Source of the DNA: Pezicula radicicola
Taxonomy: Eukaryota; Ascomycota; Leotiomycetes; Helotiales; Dermateaceae
Reading direction: 5' to 3'
DNA: 64,000 bases
Assembly (NCBI GenBank): GCA_003008705.1
Contig: PDUO01000028.1
Location: 689,214 to 753,213, forward strand
Under the pieces are notes generated by a model, which ran no database searches, was not told the DNA's origin, and saw only the letters and a program-made list of their open reading frames with translations. How positions within the stretch are numbered: the stretch's first letter is position 1; each line of letters opens with the position of its first letter. Position numbers and translations under genes: made by a program. Below, piece after piece: positions 37,758 through 49,285 of the stretch.

Positions 37758-38902
37758 ATGCTCCCAAAAACGCCCTCATTCGATTCTCTACCTCTGCGAA
37801 AGGATGGGCCCAGAGGCAATGCCTGGGGTTTGTTCGGCGAAAGTGATGAGCTTGGAATGCTGAATCGATTAACGCCGGAAAATACCATTGCCGCTACCAA
37901 AGAGATAGTTCACGGGATCCGAGTAGGGACAGACTGGCCACTCGATCAACCAAGTACTCCATGCTTCAATAGGCAGGCATTCCATCAGAGAATCCACCAT
38001 AAAGAACCGAGGACAGTCAACGATGATATTCTTACCTTTAACACACAATCAAGTACGCAGTGGGATGGCTTTAGACATTTTGGTAGGGGTCTCAATGTGA
38101 GAAATTTGGAGCTTCGGTCACGCTTACTACTTTGTAGGCTATCAAGACCACAAGGTATACTTCAATGACTGCAAGCAAGAGGATATTCACAGTTCTACAA
38201 AAAACGGAATTCATGGTAGGACTCTGTATCTTATTTGAAAGATTGCGCATTAACGGTCTACAAGTATGGGTTCAAAATGGTGGTGTCGTTGGCCGTGGTG
38301 TTCTCCTAGACTACGCATCCTGGGCCGAGGCGCAAGGCAAGAAGATATCAACCCACACCACCACACTTATTCCACTTTCAGACCTGAAAGCAGTGGCAGA
38401 AGCGCAAGGTGTTGAATTCAAATCCGCCGACATTCTGTTTGTCCGCACGGGCTATCTAAGAAACCACCAATCGCTCTCTACTTCCGATGCTGTAACTTAC
38501 GCGACCTCGTCCCATGGCTCTGTTCCAGCGATCGGTGTCGAGCCTAGCGAAGATATGCTACGATGGATCTGGGAGAATCAGTTTTCGGCAGTAGCAGGCG
38601 ATCAACCTGCTTTCGAAGCCATACCATTTCAGAGCACTCAACATTGGTTGCATGAATGGTTGTTGGCTGGTTGGGGCATGCCAATTGGAGAATTGTTTGA
38701 CCTGGAAAAATTGGCTGCCGAATGCAAGAAGCATAACAAGTACACATTCTTCTTCTCTAGTGTTCCTTTGAATGTAAGTACAGCCAGTTTCAAGGCTTCT
38801 GACTCGTCCGTATCAAAGCATGAAAAAAGAAATACTAATAACAACTTTATTTAGGTTCCAGGAGGTGTTGCGAGCCCGCCAAATGGTGTAGCAATTCTGT
38901 GA
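37758..38902 (+). CDS. Cyclase-family metal-dependent hydrolase (kynurenine-formamidase-like fold)
   Basis: A 319-residue member of the putative cyclase family in four exons: 37758-38082, 38138-38215, 38265-38773 and 38855-38902. Recognisable blocks are the fungal N-terminus WGLFGESDELGMLNRLTPE, the metal-site strand TQWDGFRHFG (the fungal form of the HxGTHxD region), GGVVGRGVLLDYASWA, VRTGYL and the C-terminal HEWLLAGWGMPIGELFDLE. Relatives hydrolyse small amides or lactones such as formylkynurenine, and one or two sit in metabolite clusters. Here it is 3 kb beyond the questin-oxidase-like gene across the F-box gene, so a role in the polyketide pathway is possible but weak. The substrate is unknown. 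Confidence 0.85.
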
Positions 38903-39501
38903 TCTTATGTGAGATCTCTACGATCTATTTTGTCAAAGTCTCGTAGATATTTGTGGAACATTAGTGCTGTAATTATGGAATACATGTTGCAGCTAATTTA
39001 AATTATTCTTATCCCCATCATTGATACTTAAAGCGTCCCCTTCTCCAATTTTTCTGACTCTAGTCAATTAACCTCCCCACCCCCCAAAGAGCTGATGAAA
39101 TAGACACGGAATATATATTTTGTTAGTGTCACAATTTGATCCTTTGTGATAGAAGGAGCTTGAATTTTCCAAGCCTTCCTACAGGCTTGAGATTACCTAG
39201 CCTCTAACAAAGAGCCTTTACAGAGTATTCAGAGATCTAGCCTTTGTCCGTTTAACTCTCGATACGATCAATACAAAGAAACACGGAGTTGAAGTCTCGA
39301 AGTCTTTGTCTTAACGTGCCGTTTCTGGCATGTAATATTTAACTTGTATCAAAGCCGCTTGTTTGCTCGAGTATAAAACCCAAAGAGTGCGCCGTATAAT
39401 CTTGTGAAGAATTGTGCACAGATCAAGATTCTACCTCATTTTAGTTTCAAGAACATTTTCCGCCAAGGTCAAGTTAACCAGAATTTTGAATATTTATCCT
39501 C
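38903..39501. other. Spacer; promoter of the macrodomain-like gene
   Basis: About 600 bases with no coding frame or repeat of note. Confidence 0.4.
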
Positions 39502-40636
39502 ATGGCGGCAGCTGCTCCAATTGTTGCAGGGCCTGGAATTCTCACCGCTGCGGGCACTTCCGGAGGCCCTGGAGGTCCTGTAAGTCTCAATAAATTTTCT
39601 CTTTCTGGGTTTACTTAGCGCTCCTCATTTATGTTTAAGTTGCTACTAGTATATTTGGAACAGGTAAACTAATTCCGAGTTTCTGACTAGATTTATGACC
39701 TCCGAAGAGGTGACATATACATGCTACACCGACATAATCTCGGTATTGTTGTCGTCACAAATCAAAATATGCTGAAGGACCGCCAGGGTATTACTAAAAT
39801 GGATAGAAGGCGATGGCATCAACTAGGTAATGCGGGCGGTGTACTACGGGCATTCAATGACATTGTATTTCCTCGCAGACAACGACAACTGGTTCGGCCA
39901 GGGACAACAGCTCTAACGATGGGTAAGTTTAGCACTGCCATGAAATCACTTGATCTGTGCTCTGGATAGGGTATAGAAATGAAAAGAAGGCTGACAATTT
40001 CTAGGTGGAAGCAATCCTAACCATGCTGGTGTTATAATGTGCAACCCACCAAAAATGCACCGTTTCACCGAACAGAGAAATAGACATCTAAGAACTACTA
40101 TTCATCGATGTCTAGAAAGAGCCTTCACGGGATCCTTGTGGCTTGTGCCCAAGACAGAGATTGCAGTTCCGCTGATTGGCTGTGGTCGTTTTGGGTACGG
40201 GTACGAGAATGCAGCTGAGCAGGCGCTGAGCACTATAACAGAATTTTTCAACAATCCAGTCTCTGGAGCTGCACGTAGGGCACAAATTACCAGAGTTCAT
40301 CTCATGGTTCCGACGGAGAGCAGGTATAACCCTAGCGCGATTGAACAAGCATGGAGGAAAGCCTGGAAGTATGTTTATGAACGATTCGTGTTTCTGGTAC
40401 CCGGATACATACTAACTTTTAACAGCCGATATATTGCACGACTGCCTCCTCCTGCCATGCCCCAATCTGTGCAGCGGCTGCTACAAGAAGGGAATACTTT
40501 CACAGGTTCTGCGGAACTTGCTGTAAATCCAGCTCCGCCACTAATCGCTGGTGCCACTGGTCCTCCCCCTGCAGTTTCAAACAACAATCACCGACGTCAA
40601 CTAAAAAGCGGGAAAAGTTATGGTCTACCAAAATAA
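39502..40636 (+). CDS. Divergent macrodomain-like protein (possible ADP-ribose binding)
   Basis: A 294-residue protein in four exons: 39502-39579, 39691-39922, 40005-40368 and 40426-40636. The block from IAVPLIGCGRFGYGYENAAEQAL through TRVHLMVPT matches the second half of a macro domain: strand, glycine-rich phosphate loop, helix, last strand. RRGDIYMLHRHNLGIVVVTNQN resembles the first strand region. The usual NAAN and GGGV motifs are not intact, so nucleotide binding is uncertain. The N-terminus is Ala/Gly/Pro-rich and the C-terminus is Pro-rich and basic. The last intron (40369-40425) is 57 nt with a perfect TACTAAC branch site; it is a multiple of three and stop-free, so retention would add 19 residues. 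Macrodomains bind or remove ADP-ribose from proteins or RNA; that role here is inference. Confidence 0.68.
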
Positions 40637-41474
40637 ATTAGGTCAGGAGATATAATCGGTGTCCCAAAAGGAAAATATTATACTACAGATTGTTAAGCAA
40701 TATTGTGAATTACATACCTACTTTGCTGATTACTTGGGAATTGCGATTGGAGAACAAGATGGCGATATCAACTTTAATGTTATGATAATACGTAATAGCT
40801 AAATGTATCTGTTTAATTTCGCTCAAGTGGAGATATAGAAAACTAGAATATCATTATATCCCGAAAAGTAAAATTTATAGTATACTCCGTAGTAGGCAAT
40901 ATATATTTGGACAGTTCAGTTTTGAGCAGCCCAGAAAGGTGATATATTAAAGCTAGAGCCCCGTCAGGTTAAAGCAGAAACTTTTAACAAGAACTATGAT
41001 TGAAAAAGAGAATATATGGTGAATACATGTATCCGGCGGTCACACAGACCTTCAATTTTTTGAAGTGTATGCCGGGCAGCTCAGTTAGCTTGCTGTGCTG
41101 CTTTGCAAACGATGTAAACCTCAGGCTGTCTCTTCCAATAAGAATCAAGCAATACACAGTAACTACTAAAGTCCCAATTGGTTATAAGGGTGAATAAGGT
41201 AGAAGCGGTGAGCTCAATTCACTGCGCGGTGGCCTGCGCCTATTTTAATCATCCTCGGGTACGCCTAGCCTTATTCCATCTTTTCTTTCCTACATGTACG
41301 CAAGAACATCATCCAACTGCTCCTCGTTCTCCGCAGACCTCGACTAGAAATCCCATTCGGCTTGTTCAGGAACTTTGACGTCTGGCAGCTTAAGCAACAT
41401 ATTGTTCTCCACGTTGCGTAGGATTTTTCAACGCGTTTACTTAAATTACTGCGCTCACCAAACTTGGGAACACC
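40637..41474. other. Spacer without supported gene
   Basis: About 840 bases, moderately AT-rich. A short frame near 41000-41200 has no motif and no splice context. Nothing supported. Confidence 0.4.
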
Positions 41475-42661
41475 ATGCAGTCAAACGAATCGGACCCGAC
41501 TTTCCACCCCTTCCCATGCCTTCCTAATGAGTTAAAGCACAAGATATTTCGATATATTTTGAAGCATATACCCGTTGTGTCTCTCGAAGGAGGCTTCATC
41601 GACGGCACAGCCTGGTTGAGATTGAACCCGACAACTTCCTTCGGGAGGTACAAAGATGATGGGGAATTAGCAGAGGCTTTTCCAGAGTATCTGGCCGGTG
41701 CGAAGATAACCAGGTTCGCCGACAATGAGTATCGTGTGGTGACAACAGAAGACCCCAACTATAGGACTGTACGAGTAAGTAGGCCTCCAAATCAGCCCAT
41801 ATGGTTCTGGTGAAATATACTGCGCGCAAAGACTCATCGGCTAACGCATAACAGGTGGAAGCAACCGAAGACAATAAGCAGAGAATTGAGTTTCCAATCG
41901 ATAAATTTGATACCAAGAGGCAAACTCTGCTTGTTGAGGATAACCTCTTCCTCGACTTCCATGAACGCTATTTGGAAATTGACCTACGTAAGGTCAATTA
42001 CTTGGCTGTTTCCGTTGGGTTTCCATTTGCCACCGAGATTGAAACAGACCTTGAGTATCTGTGCCGCTTCATCCAGAACACAGCTCCAGACCTGAAATAG
42101 CTCTCTATAGTAATATGTGACCTCATAAGCCGGGAAGAGGATAGTGGTCCTACTATAGGGCATCTCGTGGCAATCGACGGAGTCTTTAGAAATGAGGCAC
42201 AGCTTTATCTCCATCCGATTACTCTAGCCTCTTCAACCCCTCGAAATACGGTTAAATTTCGACAACTTTGTGACACCGCGTCTGCATTTCACGACATGTA
42301 TGAGAAATTTTGCAAAGATGCGAATGACGAAGAGAAGAGGTTTTGGGCGAAGAGGAAGTTCAGCTTGGCAGTTTATGGAGAGATGTTTCTGGAGCCAGAG
42401 TCACGGTTCTGTGGTTGTGGTCCTGCTTCGATGATGCAGCATGCCACTTGCGAATCTTCTCATCCATGCTTCATTGGCCAAGCAACATGGATTGAGACGC
42501 TCGATTGCTCTGCACCCTGCGACATAAATGGGATCTTGTCAAGCAAGTACGAAGGGATCGAGCTTCTTTTTGAGAAGCAGGCAGAGTTGGATCTAGCTTC
42601 TGGCAAGGAGGTTGAGTGGTGCTACGATGGTATTCGGGCGCTCTTTGGAGGAGAAACTTGA
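41475..42661 (+). pseudogene. 2EXR-domain protein broken by one in-frame TAG
   Basis: A fungal 2EXR (F-box-related) protein. Exon 1 (41475-41774) carries the domain start FHPFPCLPNELKHKIFRYIL. A phase-0 intron leads into exon 2 at 41855. The frame runs through typical strands (RQTLLVEDNLFLDFHERYLE, DLRKVNYLAV) to a TAG at 42098-42100. The same frame then stays open for 187 more codons and resumes family-like sequence at once (LSIVICDLISREED), ending at 42661. One nonsense change therefore splits an otherwise intact reading frame of about 369 codons. CAG to TAG by a C-to-T change would explain it. The alternative of an 87-nt intron ending exactly at the TAG would need a poor GTTGGG donor and would remove conserved sequence. 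Sequencing error is also possible. Confidence 0.72.
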
Positions 42662-42695
42662 GAAACTTGAGAAACTTGAGAAACTTGAGAAACTT
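42651..42695. repeat. Five tandem copies of a 9-bp unit over a stop codon
   Basis: The unit GAGAAACTT is repeated five times without a mismatch. The terminator of the 2EXR frame (TGA, 42659-42661) lies across the junction of units one and two, so every added unit carries a TGA in the same frame and the protein end is insensitive to copy number. Confidence 0.9.
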
Positions 42696-44056
42696 GAAGG
42701 TTGATGGGTTTGGGGATATTCTTGAGGGGCGAGCTAGAGCTTGGAATCCTCCTTTTGGCAATGCATCTTATTGCCTCTCTGTACGATGTTGTAGTTGTAT
42801 TTATTTACTTTTTTTTACCTTCTACTCGTTTACAAGTACTTTGAGGGAGAAGAGATTACTACTAGTGCTCCTGCTCCTACAATATAGATATTCTTACGTC
42901 TAGACTCTCTTCTGCTTCTATTGGGAAACTTAACACACATTTTTCTATTGGACTCCTGCTATACACTCCGTCAAGATAACTTCTTTCCGATTGAACTTTA
43001 CACGAGGCTGAGTCTTAGATAGAAAAAACTTCTCGATTCATACGATATCCCTACAACAACCTATTATACAGCCATAACATACTTATTCGACACGATGTAT
43101 CAATTATTGGCAAGGGGAAAAGCGAAATATGGTTTGTGGACTTCTAGCGAGGGAGGAAAGATATGTTGTTACGCGAGCTCGCGTAATGCCAGTATTACCT
43201 TGATAACACTTGTCACTACAGCATCGATCTAATCATGAACTATCATCACTAAATATTTAAAACAATTTCCAATGGGTTATTTATTACTTGGTCTTAGTGC
43301 TTAAAGCTGAAGACGGATATGATATCCAAGTCTTTCCTCAACACGTAAAATTTTGTGACGTCATCTGGTCGTGTCCCAGGCGCAATCACGTAAGAGTAAA
43401 GTGGGTTATCTTCATTAAGTCAGTTATCTAAATCAAGTTAGTTACCCAAATGAAGTTACTTATCGAAAATAACTTGGAAGATATTTAGTTAAAATAACTC
43501 CACGCTCCAATATAACGTCTAGTCTAGAAACTGAAGTACCGTCAAGTAGAGGCAACAACGTTCTATCACTGTAACATACTATAATAGAAGTAAAAGAAGT
43601 ATAGGTCTAGAGGTCAACGTCTACAAACGCCTTCTATCTCTCACACTCTCTTTATATTCTTAATATATACTGATAATACTAACAATTGACAAGTTAAGAA
43701 CTTTACAAGTGAAAAAGCAAAACAAGACGGTCACTACCATTTCTTTAAGCATATTCTGTGTCTTCATCGTCCTTATTGGGACGCTGCTAGCCTTACAGCT
43801 TGACACTAGTCTCTCGGTATCAACACGTTTTGTCACGTCACGTAAAATTTCCATTTCTCAGCGCTGACTATTTCTTCTTCTTCCACTCCCGTCGAACTCA
43901 CCATCCGCATCTACTTGACCATCCTTTAGACGCTATCAAGTTCATATTCTTTTCAATCTGACGCTGAGATTCCTCCCTCACACGCCTTGCCACGTCTATT
44001 GTCCAACCTTTCTCCCGATTCAGTTCTTCATCATACACAATCTGATCATCCGCGCA
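42662..44056. other. Gene-free, AT-rich spacer
   Basis: About 1.4 kb between the 2EXR gene and the second F-box-like gene. AT-rich (43000-43700 especially), with all frames broken. No recognisable element remains. Confidence 0.45.
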
Positions 44057-44978
44057 ATGTCTGACATTATGGCACTCGCGGTCGTCCAAGGTACGTGGCA
44101 CTACTCTCAACAAGCATCACCAATCTCCTTCGTGTCACCACTAATCACATCAAGTAGAACCGCGGCAAAGCATCAACATCCCCCCCGAGATCCTGGACAG
44201 AATCATCAAGAAACTTGATCCTGTATCCGCTACATGTTTCGCTCTTGCCTCCAAGCAATTCATGGGTGCCTGGATGATTAAGCTGGGCCACGAGGACAAA
44301 GTACGAAATGCAGGCAGAGTTCAGGATGGCGAGAATGAGACACCAGAAGTAACTAAGTATTCGACATCAACAGCAAAGTTCGACCCACCATTCTTCAGTA
44401 TCACGCTCGACAAGAAGCACTACGATGGAAATGCAAACAACCCGTTCGTCTTGAAGACTCTCCTCAAATCTTGGATGCCTGATGGTCTCGTCTATGATCC
44501 GTTTGCTGTCATGTACATCGGACCTGAAGCACTTCTGGACAGGATTGAGGAATGCAAGGATGCTGTCAAGGATAAGCAAGACGAGTTGGATAGCGAGAAG
44601 GAAGCCCGTCATGATAAGCGAAGAGAGGAGAAGGAAGAGAGACAAGAGGAGCGGGCTGAGAGAAAGCAGTACGTTATGGATCATAAAGAGCAAGAGTACT
44701 CGTATATGGAGCAACCACTGTCAGATTACGAAGGTGAGGAGGATGATGGTGAGGAGAGAGACGTACCAGAACTTACTCGGGATGATGAGGAATATTGGAT
44801 TGGGCTGAAAGGCAGCTTGTTCAGTCCGGGTCGTCGCGCTGAGATGATTGAGGATGTCTCGAGTACGGAAAGTGGCGTTGGAACAGATTCAACCACATCC
44901 GAGGAGGAAGATGCCTTTGAGTTCTTCTCGTACGAACAGCAGGCTTTCATGTTAGAGCACGGTTACCCATGGGCCTGA
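44057..44978 (+). CDS. Acidic F-box-like protein, paralogue of the gene at 35.5 kb
   Basis: A 284-residue protein in two exons, 44057-44090 and 44158-44978. The F-box-like block is INIPPEILDRIIKKLDPVSATCFALA (residues about 16-41), a better match to the family than in its paralogue. Shared blocks follow in the same order: LLKSWMPDGLVYDPF, a charged Lys/Arg/Glu helix with RREEKEERQEERAER, EQPLSDYEGEED and LTRDDEEYWIGLKGSLF, then an acidic C-terminus. It lacks the basic N-terminal extension and the Ser-rich tail. A role as SCF adaptor is possible for the F-box, but nothing shows a substrate. It points the opposite way to its paralogue, with five genes or gene remnants between them. Confidence 0.75.
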
Positions 44979-45075
44979 TTAGGTCAAAGATTTGCAAAGG
45001 AACAGCTGGTGTGCGTATTAACTTATTGTGAAGTAGCTAGAGGCCAATACTATGTTAGGCTGGTAGCGGAACTTT

Positions 45076-45898
45076 CTAAATGGAATCACTTGCTTGAAGT
45101 TGTTTTAACTCCTGAAGAGGAGAGATTTCTTCCATCATTCCATCTCCAAGCTTTTCCCATATGATACCTTTCAAAGGCTTTTTGACATCTTGAACATGAA
45201 CAACCCGGGTAGGAGTCACAATGATATCACATACGGTATCGAAATCTTCAGGGATTAACTTTTCTGCCAGGATCTGGCAATCATGAACCACGGCAGCGGC
45301 GGGAGTATCAACCGTCGCTGCTCCAATTGTGTACAACATAGCCCATTCCTATTTTTCAGAAGTTCAGCTGTGCAGCCTTTATTTTAAAGATTCATATACG
45401 CACCAGATCAAAGTATCCGTGACCCTTTCCAAATCGTACACCATCCAAGTTGATAGCACCTGTACCAGTGACCATCAAATCAACTGCGAGTTTCTCCTTC
45501 CTGATATCCGCAAGACTCATCGGCCTCGCCCATTTCTCCATACCGTCAAGCGTACACACATATTCATATTTTGACGCCGGAATGACTTTAGGATCAAGGA
45601 GCCAGAAGCCTCGCCGGATTCCATAGGTAGTAGTTAAAATAGATTTCCCAGCTTGGAGAGAGGCAAGTCTTAACTCTTCAAGACAATTATCCGGAGTGAT
45701 GAATATGAGCTGTGCTGACGAATAAGATGGCAGCTGGACGAAGCGATTGGTTGCCTCCGAGGACCCTTCAAAATCTGCTATGAATTCGGCGAAGTCGAAA
45801 TGAAAACGAGAGTCTGGTTTTGCGACCTTGATGAGTTCGCTCCACACTCTAGAGCGTACATCTGTTTTATGCTCTGCACCTGCGACTGGTTCTTCCAT
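45076..45898 (-). CDS. 5-formyltetrahydrofolate cyclo-ligase-like protein
   Basis: A 255-residue protein of the 5-FTHF cyclo-ligase family in two exons, 45898-45404 and 45348-45076. Family enzymes turn 5-formyl-THF into 5,10-methenyl-THF with ATP. Visible features are the N-terminal helix WSELIKVAK, the strand LIFITPDNCLEELR, YGIRRG in the substrate loop, VTGTGAINLDGVRFGKGHGYFDLEWAM across the intron (the phosphate-binding signature of the family) and VVHDCQ. The conserved basic R-K pattern near the N-terminus of true MTHFS enzymes is weak, so it may be one of the MTHFS-domain paralogues without proven folate activity. It is convergent with the F-box-like gene, with only 97 bases between the stops. 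Confidence 0.82.
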
Positions 45899-46472
45899 TT
45901 TGTCTTTCCTCGTAGATTTTGGTCTTTTTTGAAGATATATTTTTTCACTGGCAAATGAAGTTCAAAAAAGGTTACATGCCCCACTTGATCCTTGCTCCCA
46001 TTGGTTCCTCCCATTTGTTCGGCATGCTGCCGTCGGAGGGTCGCCGACGGCCTTTGTTTTCTCATTCCCATCGCATCTCCATCCCAACGTCGTCATATCA
46101 ACCCTTCTCCCTCATCCCATTCTTCATATCGTCTCAAGGTGTCCCCCTCCATTAGAATGACTTGGAAAGTCCTTATCAGCCAAGGGAAGACAACAAATGG
46201 GCGTCAATGGCGTTGAATTATGGAAATACCGGAGTTCCTTTCTTTTGTTAATGGTCGAGGACGAAATCTCGACGGCCAGGGAACTACAGAGGGGCAAGAT
46301 GCCTTTATCAGGGCCTCATGTTTATCATAGAAGTATATTGTCACTGTCACCCCTCAATCCATCGCTATTGCGCAAATTGATCTAAGCAGGATATAAGTTT
46401 ATTTTTCTTCTTTCCGTCTACTTCTTTTCTATCTGTCAATATAGGACATCTCCAATCATTATCAATTCTACA
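45899..46472. promoter_or_regulatory. Divergent spacer, cyclo-ligase-like / amidase
   Basis: 574 bases between divergent start codons, with pyrimidine-rich tracts before the amidase start typical of fungal promoters. No gene seen. Confidence 0.4.
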
Positions 46473-48413
46473 ATGGCACCTCAAACCTGGCAAGAAGCCG
46501 CAAAATTATGTAAAGATATCCAACAGAAGTCGATTAACACAGAATGGCTCCTGCCAGAGGACAAGCTCCCATCTGCAGACCGACTAAACGTGCTCGATGT
46601 TGCGAAGGAAAGCGGCCTCCTCACCCCTAAAGAGCTCGAAATCACTGAGACTACTGCGGGGGATATGGTCAAGAAGATGTCTACAGGGGAATGGACAGCT
46701 GTGGAAGTAGTGACTAGCTTCTTGAAGAGAGCAACAATTGGCCAGCAACTGGTATGCCAATCTTTCAAAGCGACAAGTCGATGCTGACGGGTTATCCAAG
46801 CTTAATTTTGCTACGGAATTCATGGCCGAAGATGCTCTTGCGCGTGCTGCGGAACTCGATGCACATTTTGTGAAAACAGGCAAGCTTGTCGGGCCGTTGC
46901 ATGGCGTACCAATATCTGTGAAGGAGCATGTTGGTATCAAGGGTCGCATCTGTCACACGGGATATGTTGCATGGATTACGAACATTGCTCCGGAAGATGC
47001 ACTTCTTGTCCGATTGTTAAAGAATGCCGGTGCTATATTTCACGTCCGCACGAACGAACCGCAATCCTTGATGCACCTAGATTGTAGTAACAATATAATC
47101 GGCACTACAGTCAATCCGAACAATCGAAAATTATCTCCTGGCGGTTCATCCGGAGGAGAAGGTGCTTCTCTCGGATTCAGATGTTCAGCATTGGGAATTG
47201 GAACGGATATTGGCGGATCAATACGTGCGCCTGCTGCTTTTTGTGGTTCATACGGTTTTCGACCAACAGCCTTGCGAATGCCATACAAAGCTGTGATACT
47301 CGCCGGCGACGGTCAAGAAAGCATCAAGTGTGTTATTGGTCCCCTTGCAAACTCTCTAGACGACATTGAACTTTTCCAGCAGACAGTTATTGATCAGGAG
47401 CCTTGGGAAGAAGAAACAACCTTGGTACCATTGCCATGGAAGAGTGTAACCCCTACAAAAAGTATTACGATTGGTATCATGCGAGATGATGGCGTTGCTA
47501 GACCGCATCCACCTATTACACGCGGATTAGAATACGCAGCCCAAAAACTCAAAGCAGCTGGTATCAAGGTCGTCAAGTGGGAGCCCGTAGATCATGCACA
47601 CGGCTGGGAGATAGTTAAGCCGCTTTATTTCCCTGACGGAGGAGCATGCCAGAAGGCTATTCTTGAGGAGTCTGGGGAACCTATTATGCCTTTGACGCAG
47701 TGGGCGCTTGATTACGGCAAGGTGATAAGTGTCACGGAGAATTGGGAGTTGAACGTACAGAGGGAGGCGTATAGGGCGAAGTATCATCAAGTGATGAAGG
47801 ATATGGGTGTTGATTTTATTCTTTGTCCAACCTATGTTGGAGTCGCTGCCGAACTAGGAACGCCGCAGTACTGGCTATATACCGCAATTTGGGTGAGTAT
47901 TTCCGTTCTTTGAGAATTGCCCCGGTGAGAGTCGTGATTATTATTTGTTGCACTATTCTCCTTGAATTGCTCACAACAACTTTAAGAGATCGAGTTACTT
48001 TGATTAACTCAAGATGAGCTTACGACGAGTAATGGGAGCAGATTTTACCAGCTGCAACACAATCCACAGATCCTGTCGTTTTCTTTTTCATATGCTTACA
48101 CCTCGCAGAATATATTAGATCAGCCAGCTGTTGTCTTTCCCAGCGGCCTGAAAGTAGACCAGGAACTCGACAAAGTCGAAGTTGACTACAAGCCCCGAAG
48201 CGACGTTGACGAACGAGAATACAAGAGATATTCTCCTGAGAAGTTCATTGATGCTCCAATTGCGTAAGCCTACCCTTCCTTCCATTCTTCTCATAATGTT
48301 GATAATGTTGATGCTAATGCTGGGTGACTAGATACCAACTTGTAGGCAAACATTTCAAGGACGAGGAAACAATTGCTGCAGCGAAGACTATTGAGGCTAT
48401 ACTGCAGGCATAG
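46473..48413 (+). CDS. Amidase-signature enzyme, acetamidase (AmdS)-like
   Basis: An amidase of 535 residues, close to the length of fungal acetamidases, which hydrolyse small amides to acid and ammonia. Four exons: 46473-46751, 46801-47892, 48109-48263 and 48332-48413. The Ser-Ser-Lys triad is visible: Lys134 in PISVKEH, Ser209/210 in the GGSSGGEGA signature and Ser233 in GTDIGGSIR. The third intron is long (216 nt). An N-terminal helical cap (about 80 residues) is as in AmdS. It could supply nitrogen from amides; other amidase-family substrates such as indoleacetamide cannot be excluded. Nothing in the neighbourhood points to a pathway. Confidence 0.92.
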
Positions 48414-49285
48414 GCCAGCCTCTTTCTCCGGCTTGAGGCGTTGCCGCAGTTCAATACATGACATCCATGGGAGTGCTGGTCGGCAAGCCGAGGAGAAAGG
48501 AGAACACCGAATGAAACTCGCTAGCATCATTTACTCTAGCTAGGAAGCTTCAGTTGAAATCAACCTTCATGCTTATAGATTCGGACTTTGCTTGCAGTAG
48601 TTCTCCTTTCCTGCTTACCCAAAATTCGAATTTATGCTGCAGCTGCATCGCATTTGGCAAGTCGCAAGTCGCATCTCAATCATGCCGAGGTGTTCACTCG
48701 GAGACAGCCAGCCACGTGCGACATTTTCGTCCTTGTACAGTAGTTTGGATGTTATTTTTGTCTTCCATGTGAAATCCCCGGATTTTGTTCGAGAATCGAG
48801 ATCTCTTATTTAAGCTTCTCGTGGTTCGACAATTTCAGTGGAAACCGTGGACTGTAAACTCCCAGTGTTTGGCAAGTGTAGATAGAATACGACAAGTCAT
48901 CTGATGTTTAATCTAGGCCAAATCTTTACTGCTTCGAAAGATGCAGTGCGGTGGCCACCGAGGACAGAATGAGTAGAAAGACTTGTGAAATCATGCCACT
49001 TTCTCTGAGGCTTACCGTTCCTTCAGGTTGGAGGAGTGAAAATCATGCACGTGATGTGGCTTTCTCCAGCCAAAGTGGTCTGAGTTCTGGAGGGGTGATG
49101 TCGAAACGAGGAAACAACATACGATATGTCTCCAAAGTGACTCCACACACACGCACGCCAACTTCCAGCCACGATCTCTCATCCAACAATGGAAACCATC
49201 AAAATGACGCGCTTGCCATCTGCTGGTGCTTGCGACAGCACGCGTTGCTCCGTATCCTCCGATAGCAATAACCAATATAAGAGCC
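48414..49285. other. Spacer without supported gene
   Basis: About 870 bases; short frames only, with no motif. It presumably holds the promoter of the next gene. Confidence 0.4.

Noticed and set aside
41998..42100. An 87-nt intron removing the TAG in the 2EXR gene
   Set aside because: It would need a weak GTTGGG donor with no branch site and would delete family-conserved residues just before the stop.
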